From the NCBI GenBank assembly GCA_947305245.1, contig CAMZDG010000018.1:1-64000 (forward strand): a stretch of DNA of 64,000 nucleotides. The letters are read 5' to 3'. The notes beneath the pieces were generated by a model. The model was given only the letters and a program-made list of their open reading frames with translations, made no database searches and was not told the DNA's origin. A program made the translations under genes and the position numbers. Shown piece by piece: positions 34,951 through 42,445 of the stretch. Position 1 is the first letter of the stretch; each line of letters begins with the position of its first letter. This DNA is from an uncultured Lachnospiraceae bacterium (GTDB lineage: Bacteria; Bacillota; Clostridia; Lachnospirales; Lachnospiraceae).

Positions 34951-35811
34951 ATGGAGCGTGATAGGGTGGAAAAGAACGTAAAGCGTTTGGAGGAGATCAT
35001 TTCGTGCGCGCTAATATCCCTGGGGGCTTTGATGGCAAGCTTTTCGGTGGTATGCATCCTGATCCCGAATGACGCCATTGATTATGGTACGGCGGGCATC
35101 GCCATCATCTTAAGCATGCTGACGAAGTGGAACCTGTCCCTCTGCGTGGCCATGGTGTTCCTTCCCTTTATTATCGCGGGCACCGTGATCCTGGGAAAGA
35201 AATTTGGACTGAAGGCGGCCCTGGGCTCTGGCGTTTATACCGTGGGCATCGCCATATTCGAGAGGATCCCGTTCGAACTGAACACGGAGCATTTCCTTGC
35301 CGTGGTATTCGGCGGCGCGATCCTTGGCGCGGGATTGTCGTTGATCCTAAAAAACGGCGGATGTATCGACGGCTCCGAGATCTTTGCCAACATTGTCGTG
35401 AAGAAGATCACGGACAAGACGGGGAAGAACTTCAGCATGTCCTATCTGCTCATAGGATTTAATGCCTGCGTCTATGCGGCGGTCTTTGTGTTGATCAACC
35501 GAAATGCCGCGCTGATGAGCCTTCTGGTTTACGTGGTGGCGACTTCGATCATCAACCACTTTACGGATCACTTCGAAGCCATCAAGCAGGTGACCATCAT
35601 CACGAAGGATCCGGATCAATTGGTGAAGGATATCAAGGCGCAGCTGAACAAGACCTGCACCATTATGAACTCCTATGGCGCGATCGCGGGAGAGAACAAG
35701 ACGCTGATCTGCTACGTGAACTATTTTGAATTGCCGAAGATGAAGGAGATCATTGCAAAGAATAAAGGAACCTTTAGTACGGTGTCGACGATCGATGAGA
35801 TCATAAAGTAA
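34951..35811 (+). CDS. YitT-family membrane protein (DUF161-DUF2179)
   Basis: A 286-residue protein: about five membrane helices (25-200) with 'YGTAGIAIILSMLTKW' and 'GCIDGSEIFANIVVKK', then a C-terminal DUF2179 soluble domain with 'QVTIITKDPDQLVKDI' and 'GENKTLICYVNYFELPKMKEII'. Function unproven; transporter assumed. Start uncertain: ATG 34951 touches AAAAGGA, while GTG 34966 has GGAG 9 bases upstream. Confidence 0.88.
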   Translation: MERDRVEKNVKRLEEIISCALISLGALMASFSVVCILIPNDAIDYGTAGIAIILSMLTKWNLSLCVAMVFLPFIIAGTVILGKKFGLKAALGSGVYTVGIAIFERIPFELNTEHFLAVVFGGAILGAGLSLILKNGGCIDGSEIFANIVVKKITDKTGKNFSMSYLLIGFNACVYAAVFVLINRNAALMSLLVYVVATSIINHFTDHFEAIKQVTIITKDPDQLVKDIKAQLNKTCTIMNSYGAIAGENKTLICYVNYFELPKMKEIIAKNKGTFSTVSTIDEIIK

Positions 35812-35857
35812 CGAGACGATATGATTCGCGCGCCAGGGGGCGCATGAGGTAAGGGGC

Positions 35858-37249
35858 ATGGACTTTCAGAAAATCTTAGAGGATTACCAATGTAAAACTT
35901 GTATCATGTCGGTGGAGGCCTATCCCGACGGAAGCTATGGCAACATTCGCGTGGCGGCCGGAAATGCGGCCCATGCCGCAGACATTGAAATGGTGACGGG
36001 GCATCCCTTCGTCCCGGATACGCCGTATGAGCTGAGCTTTCCGAAGAACATGAATTTTGAGGATTTCTGCTATCGCTGCGCCTTTGGACATCAGCAGCTC
36101 CACACCTATGTCAATCTCTATCAGATGGGGCTCTGGCTGGAAATGTATCTGCTGCCGCTTCGGTCGGATAAGGAAAACATTGGATATTGTCTCTATTCTT
36201 ATAACGTGGCGCCCAGGGCGCAGGCGGAGAATATGACCGACATTGCGCCGGAGACTTCGGCCGCGGTATTGGCTACCTGCGTCAAGCTGCGCGGGACGAC
36301 GGATTTTCTGACCTCTTTGAATGAAGTCATGGGCGACATCCGCGCGATCTGTGATGCGGCGAGATGCTGCGTGCTTCAGCTGGATGATGAAACGAGAAGC
36401 TGTACGATCCTGGGAGATGCCGTAAGGGAAGGCAGTTCTTTCCCGCCCATGCGGGAGAATCTGCGCGGCAGATTTTATGAGATTGCCTGCACCTGGGAGG
36501 AGACTTTGGATGGCAGTACCTGTCTGATCCTGAAAAATGAGCAGGACATGCAGGTGATCGAGGAGCGCAACCCCGCGTGGTATCGCTCGCTGAAGGCGGC
36601 AGGGATCGAGAGCATTGTCCTGTTCCCGCTCAAATATAACGGGGCGCTTCTTGGATATATCTGGGCGACCAATTTCGACCTGCGCTACACGGTGAAGATC
36701 AAGGAGGTTCTGGAGCTGACCACCTTCTTCCTCGCGTCCGAGATCGCGAATTATCAGATGGTGAACCGACTTAGGATCCTGAGCACTATGGATCTTCTCA
36801 CGGGGACGAGGAATCGTAATGCCATGAACAATCGCGTGGCGGAGTTTGACGCGCCGAGCTTTACAAAGCCAAAGACCTTGACCGTGATCTTTGCAGACCT
36901 GAATGGATTAAAGAAGGTGAATGATCAGGAGGGGCATGACGCGGGTGACCGCATGCTAAAGACGGCGGCAGCCGTCCTTCGTCAGGTGTTCGTGGATGAG
37001 GAGATTTACCGCGCGGGCGGAGACGAATTCATGATCATTGCGCTGGATCTTACGAAAGAAGAGGTGGAGCACAAGATGCAGCAGCTCCGAAAGATTGGTG
37101 AGGATCCTGAGAACGTCTCCTTTTCGGCGGGCTACTGCTTTGAAGATCAGAAGATCGACATTCGGAGGTGCATGCACCTGGCTGACGAGAGCATGTACCT
37201 CGAGAAGGAACAATATTATCAAAAATATCCCGATCAGAGATATCGATAG
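35858..37249 (+). CDS. Diguanylate cyclase with GAF-like sensor
   Basis: A 463-residue soluble protein: a Cys-containing N-terminal segment (1-130), a GAF-like domain (about 150-300), then a GGDEF domain (305-455) with DLLTGTRNRNAM, metal site FADLNGLKKVND and intact GGDEF at 387-391. The RxxD inhibitory site before GGDEF is absent (VDEE). It should make cyclic di-GMP without product inhibition through the I-site. No membrane segment is seen. Confidence 0.9.
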   Translation: MDFQKILEDYQCKTCIMSVEAYPDGSYGNIRVAAGNAAHAADIEMVTGHPFVPDTPYELSFPKNMNFEDFCYRCAFGHQQLHTYVNLYQMGLWLEMYLLPLRSDKENIGYCLYSYNVAPRAQAENMTDIAPETSAAVLATCVKLRGTTDFLTSLNEVMGDIRAICDAARCCVLQLDDETRSCTILGDAVREGSSFPPMRENLRGRFYEIACTWEETLDGSTCLILKNEQDMQVIEERNPAWYRSLKAAGIESIVLFPLKYNGALLGYIWATNFDLRYTVKIKEVLELTTFFLASEIANYQMVNRLRILSTMDLLTGTRNRNAMNNRVAEFDAPSFTKPKTLTVIFADLNGLKKVNDQEGHDAGDRMLKTAAAVLRQVFVDEEIYRAGGDEFMIIALDLTKEEVEHKMQQLRKIGEDPENVSFSAGYCFEDQKIDIRRCMHLADESMYLEKEQYYQKYPDQRYR

Positions 37250-37259
37250 AGAGCTGGAC

Positions 37260-38339
37260 TTACTGGACCTGCTTCATGATCTGATTTTTCTGGAGCATCG
37301 TCAGGAGGAAGGCGATGGGGAAGGCCACGATCATCGAAACGAGGAACATGGCAAAGCCTGGGCCCACATAGGCGACGCAGGTGACAAAGCTGGGAAAGGC
37401 AAAGGAAATGCATCTCGCGCCCGCAAGGCCTGCAATGCCGCCGCCCACAGCGCCTGCGATACAGGCGGAGAGCATGGCCCGCGGATTGCGGATGGTCACG
37501 CCAAAGAGGGCAGGCTCCGTTACGCCGAGGGCGCAGGAGAAGGCTGCCTGATAAGAGATGGTGCGCTGCTGCTTTTCCTTGGCGATCAGGCCTAGGGCAA
37601 CGCAGGCACCGCATTGTCCGTAGACGGCGCCGCCGAGCAGCGGCATGATCACGTCATAGCCGTTCGTTGCAATGCTGGTGATCGCGACGGGGACAATGCT
37701 CCAGTGCGCGCCGAGAAATACCATGGGCTGGATGACAAAGCCCATGAAGATGCCGGCCGCCACGGGACTTAGGTTGTAAAGCACGTAAAAGAGCTTCGTG
37801 AGGAGATCCCCGATGAGGCCGCCCAAGGGGCCAAAGAGCAGGAAGGTCACGGGAAGCACGATGATACAACAGATCAAAGGTTTGAGAAAGCCCTTGACGG
37901 ATTCCGGTAGGAATTTGTCACAGGGCTTTTCTACATAGTGCAGGAGCCCAATGGCAAGAAGGACGGGGATCACGCTGGAATGATAGATGGCGGGTTGGAT
38001 GGGCAGTCCTAGAAAGCTTAGGCTCTGACCGTTTTCCAAAATGGCAACGATGTCGGGATAGAGCATGCCGACGGGGATCAAGAGGGAGAGAAAGGGATCC
38101 GTCTTCCACTGCTTGGAGGCCGTCAGCGCCAGGAAAAAGGGCAGGAAATAAAAGAAGCCGTCAGATACCGCATAGAAAACCAGATACAGGCCGCTCTCCT
38201 TCGAAAGCACTCCGAAATTTGCCAGCAAAATAAGAACGCTCTTTAGAATGCTTGCGGCGGTCAGGTAATTGATGATGGGCAAAAAAAGCCCCGTGATCTG
38301 CTCCAGCACGATCTGATATTTTTTCTTGGGTTTTGTCAT
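37260..38339 (-). CDS. PTS EIIC membrane protein without EIIA/EIIB, partner of the RT
   Basis: A 359-residue protein of the glucose/beta-glucoside PTS EIIC family with about ten hydrophobic segments. The conserved sugar-site patterns are seen: 'FLGAHWSIVPVAITSI' and 'GVTEPALFGVTIRNP' (family: GITEPAIYGV). It has no EIIB Cys domain or EIIA, and no PTS partner lies in the window. Its ATG overlaps the TGA of the reverse transcriptase gene (ATGA at 38339-38336) and its ribosome site AAGGAG lies inside the RT gene, so the two are translationally coupled. It could transport a sugar with a remote EIIB or be a repurposed membrane effector. Confidence 0.88.
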   Translation of the reverse strand: MTKPKKKYQIVLEQITGLFLPIINYLTAASILKSVLILLANFGVLSKESGLYLVFYAVSDGFFYFLPFFLALTASKQWKTDPFLSLLIPVGMLYPDIVAILENGQSLSFLGLPIQPAIYHSSVIPVLLAIGLLHYVEKPCDKFLPESVKGFLKPLICCIIVLPVTFLLFGPLGGLIGDLLTKLFYVLYNLSPVAAGIFMGFVIQPMVFLGAHWSIVPVAITSIATNGYDVIMPLLGGAVYGQCGACVALGLIAKEKQQRTISYQAAFSCALGVTEPALFGVTIRNPRAMLSACIAGAVGGGIAGLAGARCISFAFPSFVTCVAYVGPGFAMFLVSMIVAFPIAFLLTMLQKNQIMKQVQ

Positions 38340-39589
38340 GACGGATTCTCCTTGGTGAACGCATAATAGGCATGGACGAGAGACTGATAGCCCAAGGCCT
38401 TTAAGTCGCCATATCTGGCATTATAACGGGATTTCGTGTGCTTTCCCGTGATGAGGGTGCGCAGGCAGTCCTGCGCATACAGGTCGATGACGTGCAGACT
38501 CTCCGTGGTGTTGATGGTGGAAAAATACCAGTAGCTCCAGGTGAGGTCACTGTCCATCGAGCTTTCTAAGAGCTTTCGATTGAAGATGCGGACGAAGGCC
38601 TTTGCCGCCTTCTCTCCCGTGAGATCATTGCGGTCCTTCCAACGCGTAAGTGCCCTTGCCTTGCGGCGCATTTTCGCCTTGATCTTGTCGACGGAGACGG
38701 GTGATACGTCAATGAGGCCCCTTTTCAGGAAAAAGCCGAGGAAAATGAATCCTTGATCCGGCGTCCGAAATTCTTCCTTGGAGGGGTTGACGGAGAGACC
38801 GGCGCTTGCAAGGAACGCGCGGATGTTCTCGGCGTAGCCTTGCACTTCCTCAGGGGAATCGCCAAAGACGATGATGTCGTCGCTATAGCGCGCATAAGGG
38901 ATTCCTCTTTCATAAAACCACTGGTCCAGCTCTGACAGAAATAGGTTCGCGTAGAAGCAGGCCTGCGGCGTGCCCGCCATGATGCCCTTTTGCTCCGTTA
39001 TGACATTACCTTCCGGATCGATGACGCGCGGCTCAGCAAGGAGGATCTTCAGGAAAGCAAAGAGGTCCGGATCGTCTGCCAGGACTCGCTCCAGCTTTGG
39101 CAGCAGGCGTTCCACCGGAATGGAGTTGAAATAATTGCTCACGTCCACCTTATAGGTGTACTTCTCATACAGGTTCGGGATCTTTTGCAGTCGCCGTATG
39201 GCGTCAGCGGCGCTTCTCCCGGGACGGAAGGAATATAAATTGTCGCTAAAGATGGAATCATATTTTCGGAGCATCAGCCAGGTCAGGAGCTTTAAGACCA
39301 TGTTCTCGGCCTCTGGATAGGTATAGACCACGCGCTTTTTCTTAGCGCTTTGCTTGCTGATGATCTTCTTGCGGGGGAGCGGGAAGGGGTAACCTGGCGC
39401 GGCTTCGGAGTTCGATGCAGCGGACGCTTCTAGGAAGGTTTGGATCCTCTCGCAGACGGGCAAATACTCTTGCAGGTCAAGAAAGCCTCGCAGCTGCCGC
39501 TTCATGTCCTTAGGGCAGGCGAGGGAGATCTTATACTCATAAAATTTTTCCCAGACATCTGGATCAGAGAGTTGACCTAATAAATCCAT
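38336..39589 (-). CDS. Reverse transcriptase, group II-like, YSDD active site
   Basis: A 417-residue protein with the RT palm: motif 1-2 region YSFRPGRSAADAI (119-131), motif A KVDVSNYFNSI with D149, motif B-like GIMAGTPQACFYANLFLSEL, active-site YSDD at 235-238, motif D VNPSK and motif E FLGF (283-286), then a thumb-like basic helix and a C-terminal domain ending 'ALGYQSLVHAYYAF'. It lacks the retron VTG motif and any endonuclease domain. The palm resembles group II intron and group II-like RTs, but no intron RNA is recognised. It follows a structured 135-nt region and is fused by overlap to an EIIC gene. Confidence 0.9.
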   Translation of the reverse strand: MDLLGQLSDPDVWEKFYEYKISLACPKDMKRQLRGFLDLQEYLPVCERIQTFLEASAASNSEAAPGYPFPLPRKKIISKQSAKKKRVVYTYPEAENMVLKLLTWLMLRKYDSIFSDNLYSFRPGRSAADAIRRLQKIPNLYEKYTYKVDVSNYFNSIPVERLLPKLERVLADDPDLFAFLKILLAEPRVIDPEGNVITEQKGIMAGTPQACFYANLFLSELDQWFYERGIPYARYSDDIIVFGDSPEEVQGYAENIRAFLASAGLSVNPSKEEFRTPDQGFIFLGFFLKRGLIDVSPVSVDKIKAKMRRKARALTRWKDRNDLTGEKAAKAFVRIFNRKLLESSMDSDLTWSYWYFSTINTTESLHVIDLYAQDCLRTLITGKHTKSRYNARYGDLKALGYQSLVHAYYAFTKENPS

Positions 39590-39619
39590 CTTCGCGTTCC
39601 TTGCAAAAAAGGGTATAAA

Positions 39620-39754
39620 AAAGCAGGAAGAGAAGGAGTTAAATTCAGGGAAATTCCCTGAATGTACGGGATCGTACGTGAAACGGCTGCCTGCGAAGCC
39701 ATGGTTATCTCACGCCGGACCCATCACAGGCGCTAAGCGTTCTCTTCCTGCTTT
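39620..39754 (-). ncRNA. Structured RNA closed by a 15-bp stem, upstream of the RT
   Basis: AAAGCAGGAAGAGAA (39620-39634) and TTCTCTTCCTGCTTT (39740-39754) are perfect 15-bp inverted repeats 105 bases apart. Inside, in minus-strand order: CGC/GCG, a GCCTG/CAGGC arm, GTACG/CGTAC and a 9-bp stem ATTCAGGGA/TCCCTGAAT. The 3' arm runs into TTTTTTAT. It lies 11 bases after the stop of the upstream gene and 30 bases before the RT start. It may be a templating RNA for the RT, a large terminator/attenuator, or a small inverted-repeat element; no target-site duplication is seen. Confidence 0.65.
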
Positions 39755-39765
39755 GTTTGCAATGA

Positions 39766-40320
39766 TCATTTCAGAGCGTCCTGGACGCGTCTTACCACGT
39801 AGGACTTCGTGTTCCACCAACCTTCATGGTTATAATAGAAGCGAAGGTAAGGAACGCCTTCCTTACGACAGTTATAACGAATGGACTCTGCGCAGCTGGT
39901 CTCAGCCATCAGTTCCACAACGAGTGCCTTCTGATCTGAAATCCCGGAATAGAAGGTGATCAGGGTTGCGCGGTCCTTGCGGATCTTCTCCGTCGTCAGA
40001 CGATAGGACGGGAAATTCTCCTGGAACACGTCATAGAAATAAAGATCATAAGGCTTGCCGGAATTGAACTGATTCGGCTCGTCCGGCATGTCAGGCCCCC
40101 AGGAATCACCGGACTCGGCGCGCTCCGTCGGGCGAAGGTCTGCCGCACTTCCCGTCTGAGGACGAGAGGCATTGGAAGAACTGTTTGAAGTAGTGCCGGA
40201 GCCATTTGTCACGTTGTTTATGGCATTGCTCGCCTCTTTCGCCACGGACTCTGCGGCTTCCTTGATCTGTTTGAGCACGTCGTTGCCTGCGGAACCAAAT
40301 ATTTTATCAAATAATCCCAT
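39766..40320 (-). CDS. Unknown protein upstream of the RNA-RT-EIIC cassette
   Basis: A protein of about 184 residues from ATG 40320 (MGLFDKIFGSAGNDVLKQIK). N-terminus: short amphipathic start and a helix (8-38); then a Ser/Asn/Thr-rich linker (about 39-75); then a compact domain (85-184) with 'YDLYFYDVFQENFP', 'ATLITFYSG', 'CRKEGVPYLRFYYNHEGWWNTKSYVV'. I do not recognise the domain. It shares a promoter with the downstream RNA, RT and EIIC genes unless the hairpin terminates, so it may belong to the system or be a neighbour only. Confidence 0.7.
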   Translation of the reverse strand: MGLFDKIFGSAGNDVLKQIKEAAESVAKEASNAINNVTNGSGTTSNSSSNASRPQTGSAADLRPTERAESGDSWGPDMPDEPNQFNSGKPYDLYFYDVFQENFPSYRLTTEKIRKDRATLITFYSGISDQKALVVELMAETSCAESIRYNCRKEGVPYLRFYYNHEGWWNTKSYVVRRVQDALK

Positions 40321-40369
40321 TTTGATACCCCCATAGTTTCCCAATCATAAGCCGAATTGTTACGGTTTC

Positions 40370-40398
40370 ATTATAATGAAAATCTTGGATCGTGGCAA
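40370..40398 (-). promoter_or_regulatory. Promoter for the unknown gene and the RT cassette
   Basis: On the minus strand: TTGCCA (40398-40393), 17-bp spacer, TATAAT (40375-40370), about 50 bases before ATG 40320. Confidence 0.7.
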
Positions 40399-40405
40399 GT
40401 AAAAA

Positions 40406-41260
40406 TTATGCTTGGGCCTCCCCTTCCTGAGCTTTCCTCTTTCGAAACAGCATCAGACAGCTGATGACGATCAACACAAATCCTGTCACGGCGAGGGCAA
40501 CGTAAACTACCACTAGAGCGGGAATGGGAAGGTAGCCAAACAGGGTGCCAATGACGTTGAACAGGGCGTGGACCAGGATGGTGCTGAGGATGGAATCGGT
40601 CTTGTTAGCGACCAGGCAAAGAAGAACGCCGATCACGAAAGTAAAGATAAACCAAATAATATTGCCGTGAACGAGACCGAAGAAAAAGGACGAGATCAGA
40701 ACGCCGATCCATCTCGGGAGCGCCTTGTTGAAACGGCTCAGCATCAGCCCACGGAAGGCGACCTCCTCGACGATGGGCGCGAAGATGCCCTGGGAGATCA
40801 GGGAACCTGCAAGGGTCCCCATGGAGATGAAGCTGGATTTCTCCAAATAGCCTTCGAGCAGGCTGTAGGGAAGGAAAGCCAGCACGGTGTTTGCAAATAG
40901 GGCGAGACCGACCGCCATAAGAAGGAGCGCGGGAAGGTACCCCGGAGAAAACTTTTTGATCCAAAGCTCTGAGAGAACCTTCTTCTTTCGGATGAGAAAC
41001 TGGAGAATCACGATCATGAGAAATAGTCCGCCATACAGGGGCAGGATCAGGTTGGAGTGCGCATAGATCTGCTGCGTGGAATACTCTGATAAGGCTTCCG
41101 TCGTGGAAACAATGCCCGCTTCATGATCCGCCGTCAATTTTTCCATCGTATAAATGGTTACGAAAACAGCCGTGATAAATGTGTTGGCGCCAAGGAAGAT
41201 AAGAAAATAGCCCAGGCCTTTGATGATCTGATAAAAAGGATTGGGTTTTTGATCTGACAT
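40406..41260 (-). CDS. CPBP-family intramembrane protease
   Basis: A 284-residue membrane protein with about eight helices and the CPBP (Rce1-like) motifs: EEVAFRG (E165, E166, R170), 'FGLVHGNIIWFIFTF' and 'LVHALFNVIGTLFG' with the conserved His and Asn. In bacteria these act as intramembrane glutamic proteases, for example in bacteriocin self-immunity. GGAGGAAACCCCT precedes ATG 41260. Confidence 0.92.
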   Translation of the reverse strand: MSDQKPNPFYQIIKGLGYFLIFLGANTFITAVFVTIYTMEKLTADHEAGIVSTTEALSEYSTQQIYAHSNLILPLYGGLFLMIVILQFLIRKKKVLSELWIKKFSPGYLPALLLMAVGLALFANTVLAFLPYSLLEGYLEKSSFISMGTLAGSLISQGIFAPIVEEVAFRGLMLSRFNKALPRWIGVLISSFFFGLVHGNIIWFIFTFVIGVLLCLVANKTDSILSTILVHALFNVIGTLFGYLPIPALVVVYVALAVTGFVLIVISCLMLFRKRKAQEGEAQA

Positions 41261-41456
41261 AGGGGTTTCCTCCTTTCTGTTGGATATAAATTATTTTAGC
41301 ATGGGGGCGGGGAGAGTGCAATGGAATTTCCCGCGAAGGCACCATGCAAGTTCCTGGATGGAAGGTGCGAATGCAAGGTTGCGTTTCGGCAGTCTTTGGG
41401 GTATGATGTTTTCATGATGGCAGGGGCCATTTTCAGTTTTGCGAGGCATGGGAATC

Positions 41457-42392
41457 ATGAAAAATATTAATATAGGGATAAATGGAAATAAGTGCATAAA
41501 GAGCAAGCTTTGGAGGCTTTTACTGGTTGCGTGTCTTTGCCTGGGGCTTACGGCCTGCTCGAATGAGACGCAGGGGGAGGATCTGCTTTCCGGAGAACCG
41601 ATCGCCGCAGAGGAAAGTCATGGCGATGCGGAGAGCAGTCAGGCAAACACTGAGGAGAGCACCGAAGCGAAGGCGCCTAAGGAAAGCACTGAGGAGAAAA
41701 GTCAGGGAAGCAGTGAGGAAACAGGGCAGGCGCAGACTGGCACGGAAGTGGTGCGCACGGGCGGGAAGCTTGTGGTGATCGACGCAGGGCACCAGAAAAA
41801 AGGAAATTATGAGAAGGAGCCGGATGGGCCCGGGTCCTCGAACATGAAAGCGAAGGTGTCCTCGGGCACGACGGGACGATTTACGGGGCTGACGGAATAT
41901 GAGCTGAATCTGATCGTTGCAAAAAAGCTTCAGGCAATCCTGCTGGAGAGAGGCTATGACGTTATTATGGTGCGGGAGACGCACGACGTGAACATTAGCA
42001 ACAGTGAGCGCGCAGCGATCGCCAACGATGCGAATGCTGACGCATTTGTCAGAATTCATGCCAATGGTTCGGAGGACAGCTCCGTGAATGGCGCGGAGAC
42101 GATCTGCCAGACGAAGAAGAATCCTTATAATGGTGCGCTTTATCAGGAAAGCAGGGATCTTTCCGCGGCGATCCTTGACGCGCTGTGCGCGGAGTGCGGC
42201 TGTAACAAACGAAAGATTTGGGAGACGGATACCATGAGCGGCATTAACTGGTGCCAGGTACCCGTGACCATCGTGGAAATGGGTTATATGACCAATGAGA
42301 AGGAGGACAGGCTCATGGCCACGGAGGAGTATCAGGATAAGCTTGCCAAGGGGATTGCGGATGGGATTGACGCATATTTCCAGGGCAGATGA
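41457..42392 (+). CDS. N-acetylmuramoyl-L-alanine amidase lipoprotein
   Basis: About 311 residues: signal peptide with lipobox LTAC (C34), a Ser/Glu/Thr-rich linker (about 40-95), and an Amidase_3 domain with Zn motifs VIDAGHQ, '[12 protein letters not shown]' and 'FVRIHANGS', plus the late catalytic Glu in '[12 protein letters not shown]'. It cleaves peptidoglycan side chains at the outer membrane face. Start 41457 is preferred because GAGG at 41443-41446 is well spaced. Confidence 0.9.
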   Translation: MKNINIGINGNKCIKSKLWRLLLVACLCLGLTACSNETQGEDLLSGEPIAAEESHGDAESSQANTEESTEAKAPKESTEEKSQGSSEETGQAQTGTEVVRTGGKLVVIDAGHQKKGNYEKEPDGPGSSNMKAKVSSGTTGRFTGLTEYELNLIVAKKLQAILLERGYDVIMVRETHDVNISNSERAAIANDANADAFVRIHANGSEDSSVNGAETICQTKKNPYNGALYQESRDLSAAILDALCAECGCNKRKIWETDTMSGINWCQVPVTIVEMGYMTNEKEDRLMATEEYQDKLAKGIADGIDAYFQGR

Positions 42393-42408
42393 ATATGGAT
42401 TTAGGGCG

Positions 42409-42445
42409 GTGTCGGCAGCGAGAATTCGCGTTGCCGGCACTTTTT
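42409..42445. terminator. Terminator after the amidase gene
   Basis: GTGTCGGCAGCG (42409-42420) pairs with CGTTGCCGGCAC (42429-42440) with two wobbles, followed by TTTTT. It ends at the 3' end of the opposing germination gene and may serve both strands. Confidence 0.8.

Noticed and set aside
38336..39754. Classification of the RT locus as a standard retron
   Set aside because: The RT lacks the VTG motif, motif E is group II-like FLGF, and the inverted repeats do not enclose a recognisable msr/msd with a branching G.
38336..39754. RT as the maturase of a group II intron
   Set aside because: No domain V-like hairpin or intron boundaries were found around the gene, and the EIIC gene overlaps its stop codon.
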